From an uncultured Christensenellaceae bacterium (lineage in GTDB: Bacteria; Bacillota; Clostridia; Christensenellales; UBA3700), in the NCBI GenBank assembly GCA_944376205.1, contig CALWBV010000005.1:1-64000 (forward strand): a DNA stretch of 64,000 bases, in the 5' to 3' direction. Positions 53,778 to 62,239 of this stretch are shown here, piece after piece (position 1 is the first letter of the stretch; every line of letters begins with the position of its first letter). The notes beneath the pieces are model-generated. The model was not told the origin of the DNA, did not search any database, and saw only the letters and a list, made by a program, of their open reading frames with translations. Position numbers and translations under genes: made by a program.

Positions 53778-53815
53778 AAGACGGTCTTTTAGGATAAAAT
53801 CTCAAAGACCGTCTT
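53778..53815. terminator. Bidirectional terminator
   Basis: AAGACGGTCTTT/AAAGACCGTCTT with a 14-base loop separates the Imm5-like gene from the converging dut gene. Confidence 0.8.
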
Positions 53816-53865
53816 TATTTGTACTGTTTTTTATATTCCTAAATAATTTAATTAGCTTTGCTCTC

Positions 53866-54378
53866 TTACTTCTTTTTAGTGGTTGAGCCGAAACCTCCGT
53901 CTCGCTTTTCGCTTGCGTCGTCATCGAAAGTAATGCCGTACTCTACGAAAATACCCTGTGCAAAGCCTTCGCCTGCTTTTATGCTTACGCTCTTACCTTC
54001 GTTGGAATCGTTGGTTATCTTGATAAAAATATGTCCTTCGTTGGACGAACCGTAATAATCGCTGTCGATTATTCCGACGGTATTGTTGAGCTGAAGTCTG
54101 TACTTGAATCCTAGTCCGCTTCTGGGGTAAACTTTGAGTACCCAATTGTCGAGAATTTTCACTCTTATTCCCGTGGGAATTTTTGCAGTCTGTCGGGGCA
54201 AAAGATCGATATCCACAGGCGCATAGAAATCGTATCCCGCCGATCCCGCAGTCGCTCTTTTGGGCAATTTGATACTGTCGTACACGGCTTTGGAATCGTA
54301 CATATCGCCGTAAGTATCTTTGAAGTCCTTGTCAAATTGTGAGAATGACACTTTCTCGAATTGTGCTACTCTTTGCAT
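53866..54378 (-). CDS. dut: dUTP diphosphatase
   Basis: This 170-residue trimeric dUTPase hydrolyses dUTP to dUMP, keeping uracil out of DNA and feeding thymidylate synthesis. The five family motifs are visible: AGSAGYDFYAP (motif 1), YPRSGLGFK (2), NTVGIIDSDYYG with the catalytic Asp (3), GEGFAQGIF (4) and RDGGFGST at the C-terminus (5). A 20-residue loop in the middle and about 35 extra N-terminal residues make it slightly longer than the E. coli enzyme. The start at 54378 is chosen for GGAG six bases upstream; that site overlaps an alternative ATG at 54390. Confidence 0.93.
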   Translation of the reverse strand: MQRVAQFEKVSFSQFDKDFKDTYGDMYDSKAVYDSIKLPKRATAGSAGYDFYAPVDIDLLPRQTAKIPTGIRVKILDNWVLKVYPRSGLGFKYRLQLNNTVGIIDSDYYGSSNEGHIFIKITNDSNEGKSVSIKAGEGFAQGIFVEYGITFDDDASEKRDGGFGSTTKKK

Positions 54379-54490
54379 AATCTTCTCCATATGAAATAGT
54401 TTTTTTTTAGTTTGATGTTCTTGCGAACTTTTTATTACAAGTTATACTGATTTATGTAATGTTTTAACGCGATTCTTATAAGCGTTAAAA

Positions 54491-55435
54491 TCAATAGAAA
54501 GTTGCGAGCTCCTGCTCTGGCTTGTCGGTTTTGTGAATTTCCAATGCTTCGAATACAGGTCCTACGCCCTCATAAACGTTGTGACGTTTGAAGTGAATTT
54601 TGCCGGTAAGCATGATCCAATCTCTTTTTTTAAGTGCGATATCCTGCTTGTATTCGCATACGAATGCACCGTAAAAAATATCCGCTTCGCAACATGTCAT
54701 GATATGCCTGCCTACGACGATGGTTTTGGGCGGCAATGTGTTGTCAACTGCGACGATACCTCTGAATTTAACCGTCTTGCCTTCGTACTTTTTACCGTCC
54801 TCGACAAGATCTCTGTAAAACTCCGCATAGTCCGTATCTTTAATCTCTATCACATCTGCGTTGATATCGTAAGGCAAGGGGTCCTGAATATTGTCAGGCT
54901 CGACGTGACCGTCCTTGTATTCGTAAAGTATGTCTATCCTCTTGCCTGCCGCTCTGACTATCTTGTGAAACTCGAGTTTGTTGTATGAGTTGTCGAATCT
55001 GTTGAATATTATCGCTTCGCTCACTTGCATTTTATCAAAAGTGAGCTGCCTCATATTTGCGTTGTAATTCATAAAAGTCGTAGCGTCGGCAAGCATGAGC
55101 GTTTGCGCAAGCACCCAATTTTCGGGCATGGCGTCGAGAAATTTTCCCACTTCGCTCATACCGTTGTATTCTACAATTACTCGCTGCGCTCCGTATTTTT
55201 TCTCAAGTACCGTAAGCATGCTAGGGTTGATATCGTCAACCTCTGCATATTCTATATGAACGTTGTTTCCGCCGCCTGCGAAATATTGCGGCTTATACTC
55301 CTCTTCGCCCTCTTCGAATACGAGAAGAAGAGTTTTTTCTCCTTCGTTGAAGCGGTCGTCCGTCATCATTTCCTGAATAAATTTTGTCTTACCGCTCTCC
55401 AAAAATCCCGTAAAAAGATATACCGGTACTTCCAT
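54491..55435 (-). CDS. Atypical G3E GTPase with DUF1980-like C-terminal domain
   Basis: This 314-residue protein starts with a G3E (CobW/COG0523) GTPase-like domain: Walker A GFLESGKT (10-17), a Walker B-like RVIVEYNGM (85-93) and a base-recognition NRFD (145-148). The family's metal motif CxCC is missing. Residues 215-300 resemble the C-terminal domain of YcgQ/TIGR03943 (DUF1980) proteins, with GRHIMTCCEADIFYG giving two adjacent cysteines (248-249). The start at 55435 follows AAAGGACGGATT. It lies 23 bases after a second G3E GTPase gene, so they are one operon. A metal-homeostasis role is inference. Confidence 0.75.
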   Translation of the reverse strand: MEVPVYLFTGFLESGKTKFIQEMMTDDRFNEGEKTLLLVFEEGEEEYKPQYFAGGGNNVHIEYAEVDDINPSMLTVLEKKYGAQRVIVEYNGMSEVGKFLDAMPENWVLAQTLMLADATTFMNYNANMRQLTFDKMQVSEAIIFNRFDNSYNKLEFHKIVRAAGKRIDILYEYKDGHVEPDNIQDPLPYDINADVIEIKDTDYAEFYRDLVEDGKKYEGKTVKFRGIVAVDNTLPPKTIVVGRHIMTCCEADIFYGAFVCEYKQDIALKKRDWIMLTGKIHFKRHNVYEGVGPVFEALEIHKTDKPEQELATFY

Positions 55436-55458
55436 AGTCAATCCGTCCTTTTATCTTC

Positions 55459-56646
55459 TCAAAGCAAAAAGAGTTTTGCAAGCTTTTCTTCGTCGAGTTT
55501 GCAGCCTATCACGCAAATTCTGCCGATTACTTCGCTGCTACCCGTTCTGACATCTTCTTCGCCGGGAACAAAGTCAAAGTGTATCCACTTTCCGTCCGTA
55601 CCCTGAACAATGCCTTTAGCTCTCAAAATAGTGCCGTATTCGCCGCTGTTGAGAGCTGTGAGCATCTCATTGATTTGATCTTGTGTATAAGAGTTGACAG
55701 TCTCTCTGCCCCAGCTTGAGAATACTTCGTCGGCGTCATGACCGTGATGGTGATGATGGTGACAGCACTCGCCGTCATGGTGATGATGTTCATGATCTTC
55801 GTCATGGTCATGATGGTGGCAGCACTCGCCGTCGTGGTGGTGATGTTCGTGCTCCTCGTCATGGTGATGATGGTGACAGCATTCTCCGTCATGATGATGT
55901 TCGTGTTCCTCGTCATGGTCATGATGGTGACAGCACTCGCCGTCATGGTGGTGATGTTCGTGTTCCTCGTCATCGTCATGGTGATGATGATGTCCGCATA
56001 CGGGACAGATATCTTCATCCTCTTGCATCTTCTTTATCTCTGCTTCGAGAGAGGATATGTTGTTCATAGCCTCAAAAAGTTTTTCTCCTTCAAGTTCTTC
56101 CCAAGGAGTAGCGACAATTGTCGCTTGAGGATTGAGACTCTTGACGGTATCGAGACAGAATTGCAATTTATCTTTGTCGATACCGGTCGTATGGCTGAGT
56201 ATTATGCACTTTGCTTCTTCTATCTGATTCTTATAGAATTCACCGAAGTTCTTCAGATACATCTTGCATTTTTTAGCGTCTACTACCGTAGTGAGAGAAG
56301 AAACTTCGCTGTCGGGAAGATTTGCCGAAAGCACCGCTTTAAGAACGTCGCTGAGTTTTCCGACACCCGACGGCTCGATAAGGATTCTGTCGGGAGCATA
56401 TTCCGTATATACTTTATTGAGCGCTTTTTTGAAGTCGCCTACGAGCGAACAACAAATACAACCGCTATTCATTTCGTTGATCTGAATACCTGCTTCCTTG
56501 AGAAAACCGCCGTCGATACCTATGTCGCCGAACTCGTTTTCGATAAGGACTATTTTCTGTCCTTTCAACGCAGAGGAAAGAAGTTTTTTGATAAGGGTCG
56601 TCTTTCCCGCACCCAAAAAGCCTGATACTATATCAATCTTTAACAT
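55459..56646 (-). CDS. G3E GTPase (CobW-type metallochaperone) with His/Cys repeats
   Basis: This 395-residue protein has Walker A GFLGAGKTT (9-17), ENEFGDIGID, the metal motif GCICC (62-66) and EPSGVG (91-96), the signature of COG0523 zinc chaperones. The base-recognition NKxD is replaced by SHTT (151-154). Residues 214-303 form a metal sponge: CPVCG, then four repeats of about 19 residues, each with a His cluster and DGECC. A CobW C-terminal domain follows (about 305-395). The start at 56646 follows GAGAGGTGAT. It probably hands zinc or another metal to client enzymes. Confidence 0.9.
   Translation of the reverse strand: MLKIDIVSGFLGAGKTTLIKKLLSSALKGQKIVLIENEFGDIGIDGGFLKEAGIQINEMNSGCICCSLVGDFKKALNKVYTEYAPDRILIEPSGVGKLSDVLKAVLSANLPDSEVSSLTTVVDAKKCKMYLKNFGEFYKNQIEEAKCIILSHTTGIDKDKLQFCLDTVKSLNPQATIVATPWEELEGEKLFEAMNNISSLEAEIKKMQEDEDICPVCGHHHHHDDDEEHEHHHHDGECCHHHDHDEEHEHHHDGECCHHHHHDEEHEHHHHDGECCHHHDHDEDHEHHHHDGECCHHHHHHGHDADEVFSSWGRETVNSYTQDQINEMLTALNSGEYGTILRAKGIVQGTDGKWIHFDFVPGEEDVRTGSSEVIGRICVIGCKLDEEKLAKLFLL
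55735..55995. repeat. In-frame tandem repeats of about 57 bases
   Basis: Inside the G3E GTPase gene, four near-identical units of 54-57 bases encode the His cluster plus DGECC. GTGATGATG and CATGGTC words recur on the plus strand. Unit-to-unit identity at DNA level suggests recent expansion and a potential for length variation between strains. Confidence 0.8.
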
Positions 56647-56860
56647 TTTATCACCTCTCGTGCGATATTGCCGCACAAATCTTATTTACATCTTGTCAAA
56701 AGACGGCTGAACCGTACTTTTCGGACTTTATATATTTTAGCACTTTTGCCGTTAATTTTCAAGGCTTTTACCTGCGTGTAAAATATTTTATATTTATTTT
56801 ACGCTTTAGATTATTACCCGATCAAAAACGATTTATTTGTACAACGATTTCCATACAGCA

Positions 56861-56888
56861 AAAGACCCCGACGGTTTTCGGGGTCTTT
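56861..56888 (-). terminator. Terminator of GH30 operon
   Basis: A 10-bp stem AAAGACCCCG/CGGGGTCTTT with an eight-base loop lies 11 bases after the first listed GH30 gene. The U-tract is short. Confidence 0.7.
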
Positions 56889-56898
56889 GAGTATTTTG

Positions 56899-58581
56899 TT
56901 ATTTTGAAAATACATACGTCGCTATCGACATTGCGGGAATCGTAACGCTGCCCGTATTCTCGTATTCGCTTGTCTTCCAGTTTTCTTCTTCTGTCGTCAA
57001 AACTTCATAGACGTTAGCGTAACCGCCCTTGATATTTATCTTGTGCGATCTCGTGCTGTCATTGATTACCACAAGCGCAATACTTCCGTCCGTCTTCTCG
57101 AATGCCACGCACTCAACGCCGTTGAAGCCGAGAGAATCGCTGTAACTTGCTCCGATACGCACGCTTCCCGATTCTATAAACTTTGAGAAGTGTCCCATTG
57201 CGTAATATCTCTTGTATGTCTTGATGACGTCTTCGCCGTCGATATTGTTCCAATAGATAAGTCCGTCTTCGTAATCCCCCTTGGACATCGACAGCCAGTA
57301 ATTCCAGTTTACGGCGTCAAGCATAGTGAGGTCTCGCATGATAACCTGCGCCGAGAATATTCCCATATTTATCGTGGGGTCGATGCCGGGCTGAAGCACG
57401 CAATATTCCGTGATACTTATCTTAAGGTCGGAATAATATTTATCCATATATTCACTGAAAAGCGTACGGTGGAATTTAGAGGTATCTGCGCCGTAGGAAT
57501 GTGCAGATATGTTGGTAACGCTTTCAAAGAAAGGATATTTTTCAAACTCCGTCATATATTCGTTTACTCTTGCAGACGAAGCAACCATCATATATTTGCC
57601 GCACTCGAAAATATCCATTTCGAAGGATGTTCCGTTTTCTTCGTTGAAAGCCGTAAGCGACTCGTAAAATTGCTGATAGAATTTTGCAAGCACATCGGGC
57701 TCATAGTGACAGCCCTCCTGCGAAGCGTCCGCTCCGCCCCACTTCCATTGAGGCTCGTTGACGGGGCTGATAATAACCTTGATATTCTTATCATACTTGC
57801 AGATTATGTTTTCATAAAGATAATCGGTAATCAAAAGCAGATAGTCGCTAAATGCTTCGTAACATTCCTCTTTGAGATTATCGACGTTGATTTCCTCACC
57901 GTGAGTCTTGCCATTGAGAGTCATGGTATAGTGAGGAGAGTTGGCAAAAAATACGACTTGCTCGATATTTCCCTTGGAAAGCGCAAGGTCAAAAAGTTCT
58001 CTTACCGCCGCATCTCTCGTAAAGTCGTAGTTACTCTCGTCCTTGAATACGGAATAATCGCCCGTAAAGTTTTCCGCCACGAAAAAGCTCTCCGCTCCTC
58101 TTAAATCGTCGCCGTATGCAGCAACTTCAACGCCGCCTCCGCCGATGTTGTATCTGAACGTATTGAGTTTAAGACCGCTGTCACCGTAAAGCATTTCCAT
58201 TGCCTCGTCTTTGAGCTCGGGATTATCGAGTTTTCCGAAGTCCTGATATATCCAAGCCGACGACGCTCCGAATCCTTCCATTGTCTGATAAGTCTTTTGC
58301 GTATCTAAAATTATGGTCGTCGTACCGTAAACTACGGCTGCGGCATAAATACCGAAAAAAGCACCTACCGCAATTATCACCGACAATATGACGGCAATTG
58401 CAATGACGAGTTTTTTCTTCTTACTTTTTGTTTTGGGGGTTTTAACGTCTTGAGACGTTTGATAAGCATTATCTTGCTGAACCATGCTCGGCTCCTCTGA
58501 CGACTTCAATGCGTCATCGCTTACTGCGTCCTGCTCCGATTGAATACCACTCGTATTAATAATGTCTTTTTGCTCTTCCAT
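56899..58581 (-). CDS. Membrane-anchored GH30 glycosidase (copy 1)
   Basis: This 560-residue enzyme has a 57-residue charged cytosolic N-terminus, one membrane helix at about 58-83, and an external glycoside hydrolase family 30 domain. MEGFGASSAW (101-110), RYNIGGGG, the acid/base Glu in SPVNEPQW (E276) and the nucleophile Glu in SITEYCVL (E392) are all present. A beta-sandwich ends the protein. The family cleaves beta-1,6-galactan, beta-1,6-glucan, glucuronoxylan or glucosylceramide; the subfamily cannot be fixed by eye. The start follows AGAGGAAAATT. It is a tandem paralog of the gene at 58671-60206. Confidence 0.85.
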   Translation of the reverse strand: MEEQKDIINTSGIQSEQDAVSDDALKSSEEPSMVQQDNAYQTSQDVKTPKTKSKKKKLVIAIAVILSVIIAVGAFFGIYAAAVVYGTTTIILDTQKTYQTMEGFGASSAWIYQDFGKLDNPELKDEAMEMLYGDSGLKLNTFRYNIGGGGVEVAAYGDDLRGAESFFVAENFTGDYSVFKDESNYDFTRDAAVRELFDLALSKGNIEQVVFFANSPHYTMTLNGKTHGEEINVDNLKEECYEAFSDYLLLITDYLYENIICKYDKNIKVIISPVNEPQWKWGGADASQEGCHYEPDVLAKFYQQFYESLTAFNEENGTSFEMDIFECGKYMMVASSARVNEYMTEFEKYPFFESVTNISAHSYGADTSKFHRTLFSEYMDKYYSDLKISITEYCVLQPGIDPTINMGIFSAQVIMRDLTMLDAVNWNYWLSMSKGDYEDGLIYWNNIDGEDVIKTYKRYYAMGHFSKFIESGSVRIGASYSDSLGFNGVECVAFEKTDGSIALVVINDSTRSHKINIKGGYANVYEVLTTEEENWKTSEYENTGSVTIPAMSIATYVFSK

Positions 58582-58670
58582 AATTTTCCTCTTTCACATG
58601 TTTTTGGCTTTGTCCGAAAGAAGCCGCTCTGTACAAAAACGGCGTCCTTCGATTTTATCAGTTGAATATT

Positions 58671-60206
58671 TTATTCGCTGAAAATATACGTGACAATTGA
58701 TTTTGCGGGTACCGTAACGCTCGAACTGTTTTCGTATTCGCTGATTTCCCAATTCACGTCCTGCGTAGTCAAAATTTGTTTGACATTGTTATAACCGCCT
58801 TCGATTTTTATCTTGTGATCTTTAGAGCTGTCGTTGATCACCACAAGTGCGATGCTGCCGTCCGTTTTTTTGTATGCAACGCATTCCACACCGTTGAAGC
58901 CGAGAGAATCGCTGTAACTTGCGTCTATTCTCACGCTGCCCGCCTCGATATATTTTGAGAAATGACCCATTGCATAATATCTCTTGTATGCATTGATAAC
59001 GTCCTTGCCTGCCTCGTCCTTATTCCAATATATAAGACCGTCCTCATAATCGTAGACCGACATAGACAACCAGTAATTCCAGCTTACCGCATCTATCATC
59101 GCAAGGTCACGCATAATAACCTTAGCCGAATAAAGCCCCATATCTATCGAAGTGTCTATACCGCCTTCGAGTACGCAGTATTCGGTTACGTTGACTTTCA
59201 TATCGGGGTAATTTCTGTTCATGTAGTTGTCGTACAAGGTACGCAGAAGTTTATCGGTATCGGTTCCGTAAGAATGTGCGGATATATTGGTAACACTCTC
59301 AAAGAAAGGATATTTTTCAAACTCTTTCATGTACTTATTGAATTTCGTATCAGTAGATTTGATAAGCTGATAATTTCCGCTTTCGAAAATATCCATTACA
59401 AAGTTAGTGCCGTATGCCTCGTTAAAAGCCGTAAGCGACTCGTAAAATTGCTGATAGAATTTTGCGAGCACGTCGGGATCGTAGTGACAACCTTCCTGCG
59501 TAGCGTTTTCTCCGCCCCAATCCCATTGAGGTTCGTTGACGGGACTGATGACTATTTTAATATCGTCGCCGTATTTTTTGACAACGTTTTTATAGAGATA
59601 ATTGGTAATTACCAAAAGATAATCGCTGAAAGCCTCGTAACATTCAGGCTTGAGATTGTTTTGCTGAATCACGTCGCCGTGCGTCTTGCCGCTTACCGTC
59701 ATGGTATAATGAGGTGAATTGGCAAAGAATACTACTTCTTTGATGTTACCTTTGGAAAGCGCAAGTTCAAAGAGTTCGAGAACTTCTTTGTCCTTTGTAA
59801 AATCGTAATTGGATTCGTCCTTAAAGACAGAATAATCTCCCTTGAAGTTTTCTGCCACGAAAAAGCTCTTTGAACCTCTCAACGGATCGGGGTATTCGAA
59901 AACTTCGCTTCCTCCGCCGCCGATGTTATATCTGAACGTATTGAGTGCAAGACCGCTGTCGCCGTAAAGCATTTCCATTGCCTGCTCTTTAAGCTCATCG
60001 TCCTCGATTGCTCCGAAACTTTGATATACCCATGCCGATGACGCTCCGAAACCTTCCATAGTCTGATATGTTTTTTGCGTATCGAGAGTAATAGTGGTCG
60101 TACCGTAAATAACTGCAAGCGCATAAATACCCAACGATGCGCCGATTATCAAAGCAACTGCAAGAAGTCCTACAATTGAAATCAAAAAGACTTTTTTTCT
60201 GCTCAT
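58671..60206 (-). CDS. Membrane-anchored GH30 glycosidase (copy 2)
   Basis: This 511-residue paralog shares most of its catalytic domain with copy 1 (same MEGFGASSAW, RYNIGGGG, SPVNEPQW with E225, and TEYCVL with E342) but has only a short MSRKK start before its membrane helix at about 6-33. The helix lacks a clear signal peptidase site, so it is probably an N-terminal anchor. The start follows GCGGAGAAATTT, and a promoter lies at 60240-60268. The copies differ in loops such as EYPDPLR, so they may have different substrates. No transporter or sugar-binding gene is next to them. Confidence 0.85.
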   Translation of the reverse strand: MSRKKVFLISIVGLLAVALIIGASLGIYALAVIYGTTTITLDTQKTYQTMEGFGASSAWVYQSFGAIEDDELKEQAMEMLYGDSGLALNTFRYNIGGGGSEVFEYPDPLRGSKSFFVAENFKGDYSVFKDESNYDFTKDKEVLELFELALSKGNIKEVVFFANSPHYTMTVSGKTHGDVIQQNNLKPECYEAFSDYLLVITNYLYKNVVKKYGDDIKIVISPVNEPQWDWGGENATQEGCHYDPDVLAKFYQQFYESLTAFNEAYGTNFVMDIFESGNYQLIKSTDTKFNKYMKEFEKYPFFESVTNISAHSYGTDTDKLLRTLYDNYMNRNYPDMKVNVTEYCVLEGGIDTSIDMGLYSAKVIMRDLAMIDAVSWNYWLSMSVYDYEDGLIYWNKDEAGKDVINAYKRYYAMGHFSKYIEAGSVRIDASYSDSLGFNGVECVAYKKTDGSIALVVINDSSKDHKIKIEGGYNNVKQILTTQDVNWEISEYENSSSVTVPAKSIVTYIFSE

Positions 60207-60239
60207 AAATTTCTCCGCTTCTTAATTATCGTTGAATAT

Positions 60240-60268
60240 ATTTTACCATATGAAGACTTTTTTGTCTA
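60240..60268 (-). promoter_or_regulatory. Promoter of GH30 operon
   Basis: On the minus strand TAGACA (60263-60268), 17 bases, TAAAAT (60240-60245), 34 bases ahead of the copy 2 start. Confidence 0.6.
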
Positions 60269-60641
60269 TACTTTGACCGTAATTTATACACGTGCACCGC
60301 TATTGACGATATAAAGTTATACTATTAATAAGAAAGATACAAATTTTTGTTATTTTTGATTTCGAAAGTAAATTTTCGCTGCCGTTTTTTCATATAAAAA
60401 AACACGTTTTGTCCATAAATTATTGTACGCTAAAAGGATATCCAAATGTGGTTTTAGGGTTATAAAGGAGCATTTATAATAAATATCGATCAATATATGA
60501 CGATATATTATACGGTATTTTTATATTTCCGACCTCTGTACGTAATTCTGTTTTTGAGTTGAATTACGCTCTTCGACCTTGCCAAAGCTTGTGCGCAAAA
60601 TTATATTGCAAAAGTATAGGGATATACCACGGCATATATCG

Positions 60642-60670
60642 TTGACATAATTCTACAATAGTTGTAAACT
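60642..60670 (+). promoter_or_regulatory. Promoter of xpt
   Basis: TTGACA (60642-60647) and TAAACT (60665-60670) have a 17-base spacer, 30 bases ahead of the start. Confidence 0.55.
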
Positions 60671-60699
60671 TAAAATGTATTTTATATCGCAGGTGAATT

Positions 60700-61272
60700 A
60701 TGAAACTTCTTCAAGAGTACATCTCTAAAAAAGGCAGGCTCGTCGGCAAAGATATAGTCAAAGTTGACAGTTTTCTCAATCATCAGGTAGATCCCATGCT
60801 TATGCAAGCTATGGGCAAAGAAATCAAGCGTCTCTATGAGGGCGCAGAAATAACCAAGATTCTCACAATCGAAGCTTCGGGAATAGCCATTGCCGTTATG
60901 GCGGCTCTCGAACTCGGAGTACCTATGGTATTCGCCAAGAAAAACGCTACAAAAAATCTCTCCCCCGACGTATATTCGACTACGATTACTTCTTTTACGC
61001 ACGGCAGAGACTATGACGTGAGAGTTGCCAAAGAGTTTTTGTCAAAAGATGATAAAATACTTATAATCGACGACTTCCTTGCCAACGGCGCTGCACTCAA
61101 CGGACTTATTTCCCTCGTACATCAAAGCGGAGCGCAATTAGCAGGCTGTGCAATCGCTATCGAAAAAGGATTCCAGGACGGCGGCAAAAAACTCCGCGCG
61201 CAAGGTTATCGCATAGAGAGTCTTGCCATAATCGACGGCTTCGACGAAAACGGCGTGGTATTCAGAGACTGA
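60700..61272 (+). CDS. xpt: Xanthine phosphoribosyltransferase
   Basis: This 190-residue cytosolic enzyme converts xanthine and PRPP to XMP in purine salvage. The N-terminal VDSFLNHQVDP block, IEASGIAIA (about 58-66) and the PRPP-binding IIDDFLANGAAL near 124-135 match Bacillus Xpt. Length is normal. The start follows GCAGGTGAATT. It is a single gene with its own promoter; its terminator lies 186 bases downstream. In Bacillus, xpt is under a guanine riboswitch, which is absent here. Confidence 0.95.
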   Translation: MKLLQEYISKKGRLVGKDIVKVDSFLNHQVDPMLMQAMGKEIKRLYEGAEITKILTIEASGIAIAVMAALELGVPMVFAKKNATKNLSPDVYSTTITSFTHGRDYDVRVAKEFLSKDDKILIIDDFLANGAALNGLISLVHQSGAQLAGCAIAIEKGFQDGGKKLRAQGYRIESLAIIDGFDENGVVFRD

Positions 61273-61457
61273 ATTTCAGGTGCACAAATACATAATTATA
61301 TTGATATTTATGAGCACCTAACACGCATGCGACAAATATAAAACGGATATAATGAAAATCAATAAAGTATGTTTGCTTACCTTAAACAATATATAGGATT
61401 TCCCCACCGTTTTTTATCAAAAAACCGCATCTGAACAATATAAATTTTTCTCATTCT

Positions 61458-61487
61458 TACTTGCTTGAAAAAAGCAAGTATTTTTTT
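61458..61487 (+). terminator. Terminator of xpt
   Basis: TACTTGCTT/AAGCAAGTA with a five-base loop is followed by seven T. Confidence 0.85.
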
Positions 61488-61531
61488 GCAAAATTTTTTG
61501 AAAATATTTGTAAAAAACTATATATATTCGT

Positions 61532-61560
61532 TTGACAAAGACATAGCAAAACTCTATAAT
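61532..61560 (+). promoter_or_regulatory. Promoter of XRE-cupin/pot operon
   Basis: A consensus promoter: TTGACA (61532-61537), 17 bases, TATAAT (61555-61560). Transcription should start near 61567, inside the first operator copy. Confidence 0.85.
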
Positions 61561-61566
61561 ACTCTT

Positions 61567-61636
61567 GTTTAATAATTCTAAACTCAATGTTTATTGCCAC
61601 AAAACTTCATAAAAATTAAGTTTAGAAATACTAAAC
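61567..61636. promoter_or_regulatory. Twin GTTTA-N7-TAAAC operators
   Basis: Two inverted repeats, GTTTAATAATTCTAAAC (61567-61583) and GTTTAGAAATACTAAAC (61620-61636), share the pattern GTTTA-N7-TAAAC. The first covers the predicted transcription start and the second lies 37 bases before the XRE-cupin gene. Centre distance is 53 bases, about five helical turns. Confidence 0.7.
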
Positions 61637-61672
61637 TCGACTTTAATCTTTTTATACTGACAAGGAGAGAGT

Positions 61673-62206
61673 ATGGATTTCGGTATCAAATTGAAGCAAC
61701 TTCGCTTGCAATGCGGACTCACGCAAGAAGAACTCGCCGACCGATGCGAACTTACAAAAGGCTATATTTCGCAGCTCGAAAACAACCTCACTTCGCCTTC
61801 GATAGCGACTTTGACGGACATTCTGGCAGTACTCGGCAGCGATCTCAAATCCTTCTTTGACGAAGACGTAGAAGAAAAAATCGTATTTGACGAAAACGAC
61901 TTTTTCGAAAAAGAAGACGACGGCGAAACCGTTACCTGGCTGGTCCCCAACAGTCTCAAAAACGAAATGGAACCTATCCTCCTCACTCTTATGTCGGGAG
62001 TCAGCACAACCGTGGACATGCCTCACGAAGGAGAAGAGTTCGGATACGTACTTCACGGCGAAGCGCTTCTGCATATAGGCAAGAAGACTTATGCGATAAA
62101 ACAAGGCAATTCTTTTTACTTTACCAGCAACAAACGACACTATATTGAAAACAAGGGCAGCGAAACGGCAAAGATTTTGTGGATATCCAGCCCTCCTACG
62201 TTCTGA
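61673..62206 (+). CDS. XRE-cupin regulator (PuuR-like)
   Basis: This 177-residue repressor has an N-terminal XRE helix-turn-helix (LTQEELADRCELTKGYISQLE, about 16-36, split here as LTQEELADRCELTKG and YISQLE) and a C-terminal cupin (about 105-175) with HEGEEFGYVLHGEALLHIG. The cupin binds a small molecule, in PuuR-like relatives a polyamine such as putrescine. The gene stands directly upstream of potA, a common arrangement in Bacillota. The start follows CAAGGAGAGAGT. Twin operators in its promoter suggest autorepression and control of polyamine uptake. Confidence 0.92.
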   Translation: MDFGIKLKQLRLQCGLTQEELADRCELTKGYISQLENNLTSPSIATLTDILAVLGSDLKSFFDEDVEEKIVFDENDFFEKEDDGETVTWLVPNSLKNEMEPILLTLMSGVSTTVDMPHEGEEFGYVLHGEALLHIGKKTYAIKQGNSFYFTSNKRHYIENKGSETAKILWISSPPTF

Positions 62207-62239
62207 TAACGTCATCATCATATAATAGGAGAATTTACT

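Larger units (their letters stand above)
60207..60699. other. Divergent intergenic region between GH30 and xpt
   Basis: About 490 bases holding the GH30 promoter (60240-60268), an inverted repeat AATATAT-GACG-ATATATT at 60492-60509 and the xpt promoter (60642-60670). I looked for a purine riboswitch ahead of xpt and found none of its conserved core. Confidence 0.5.

Noticed and set aside
55735-55995. A CRISPR-like array
   Set aside because: The repeats are contiguous, in frame and encode protein; there are no unique spacers.
55716-56625. Plus-strand frames opposite the His-repeat GTPase gene, rich in Met, Val, Arg, Asp and His
   Set aside because: They are antisense readings of the repeated His codons and have no ribosome sites.
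60480-60699. A purine riboswitch upstream of xpt
   Set aside because: None of the conserved purine aptamer core sequences are present, and no terminator lies between promoter and gene.
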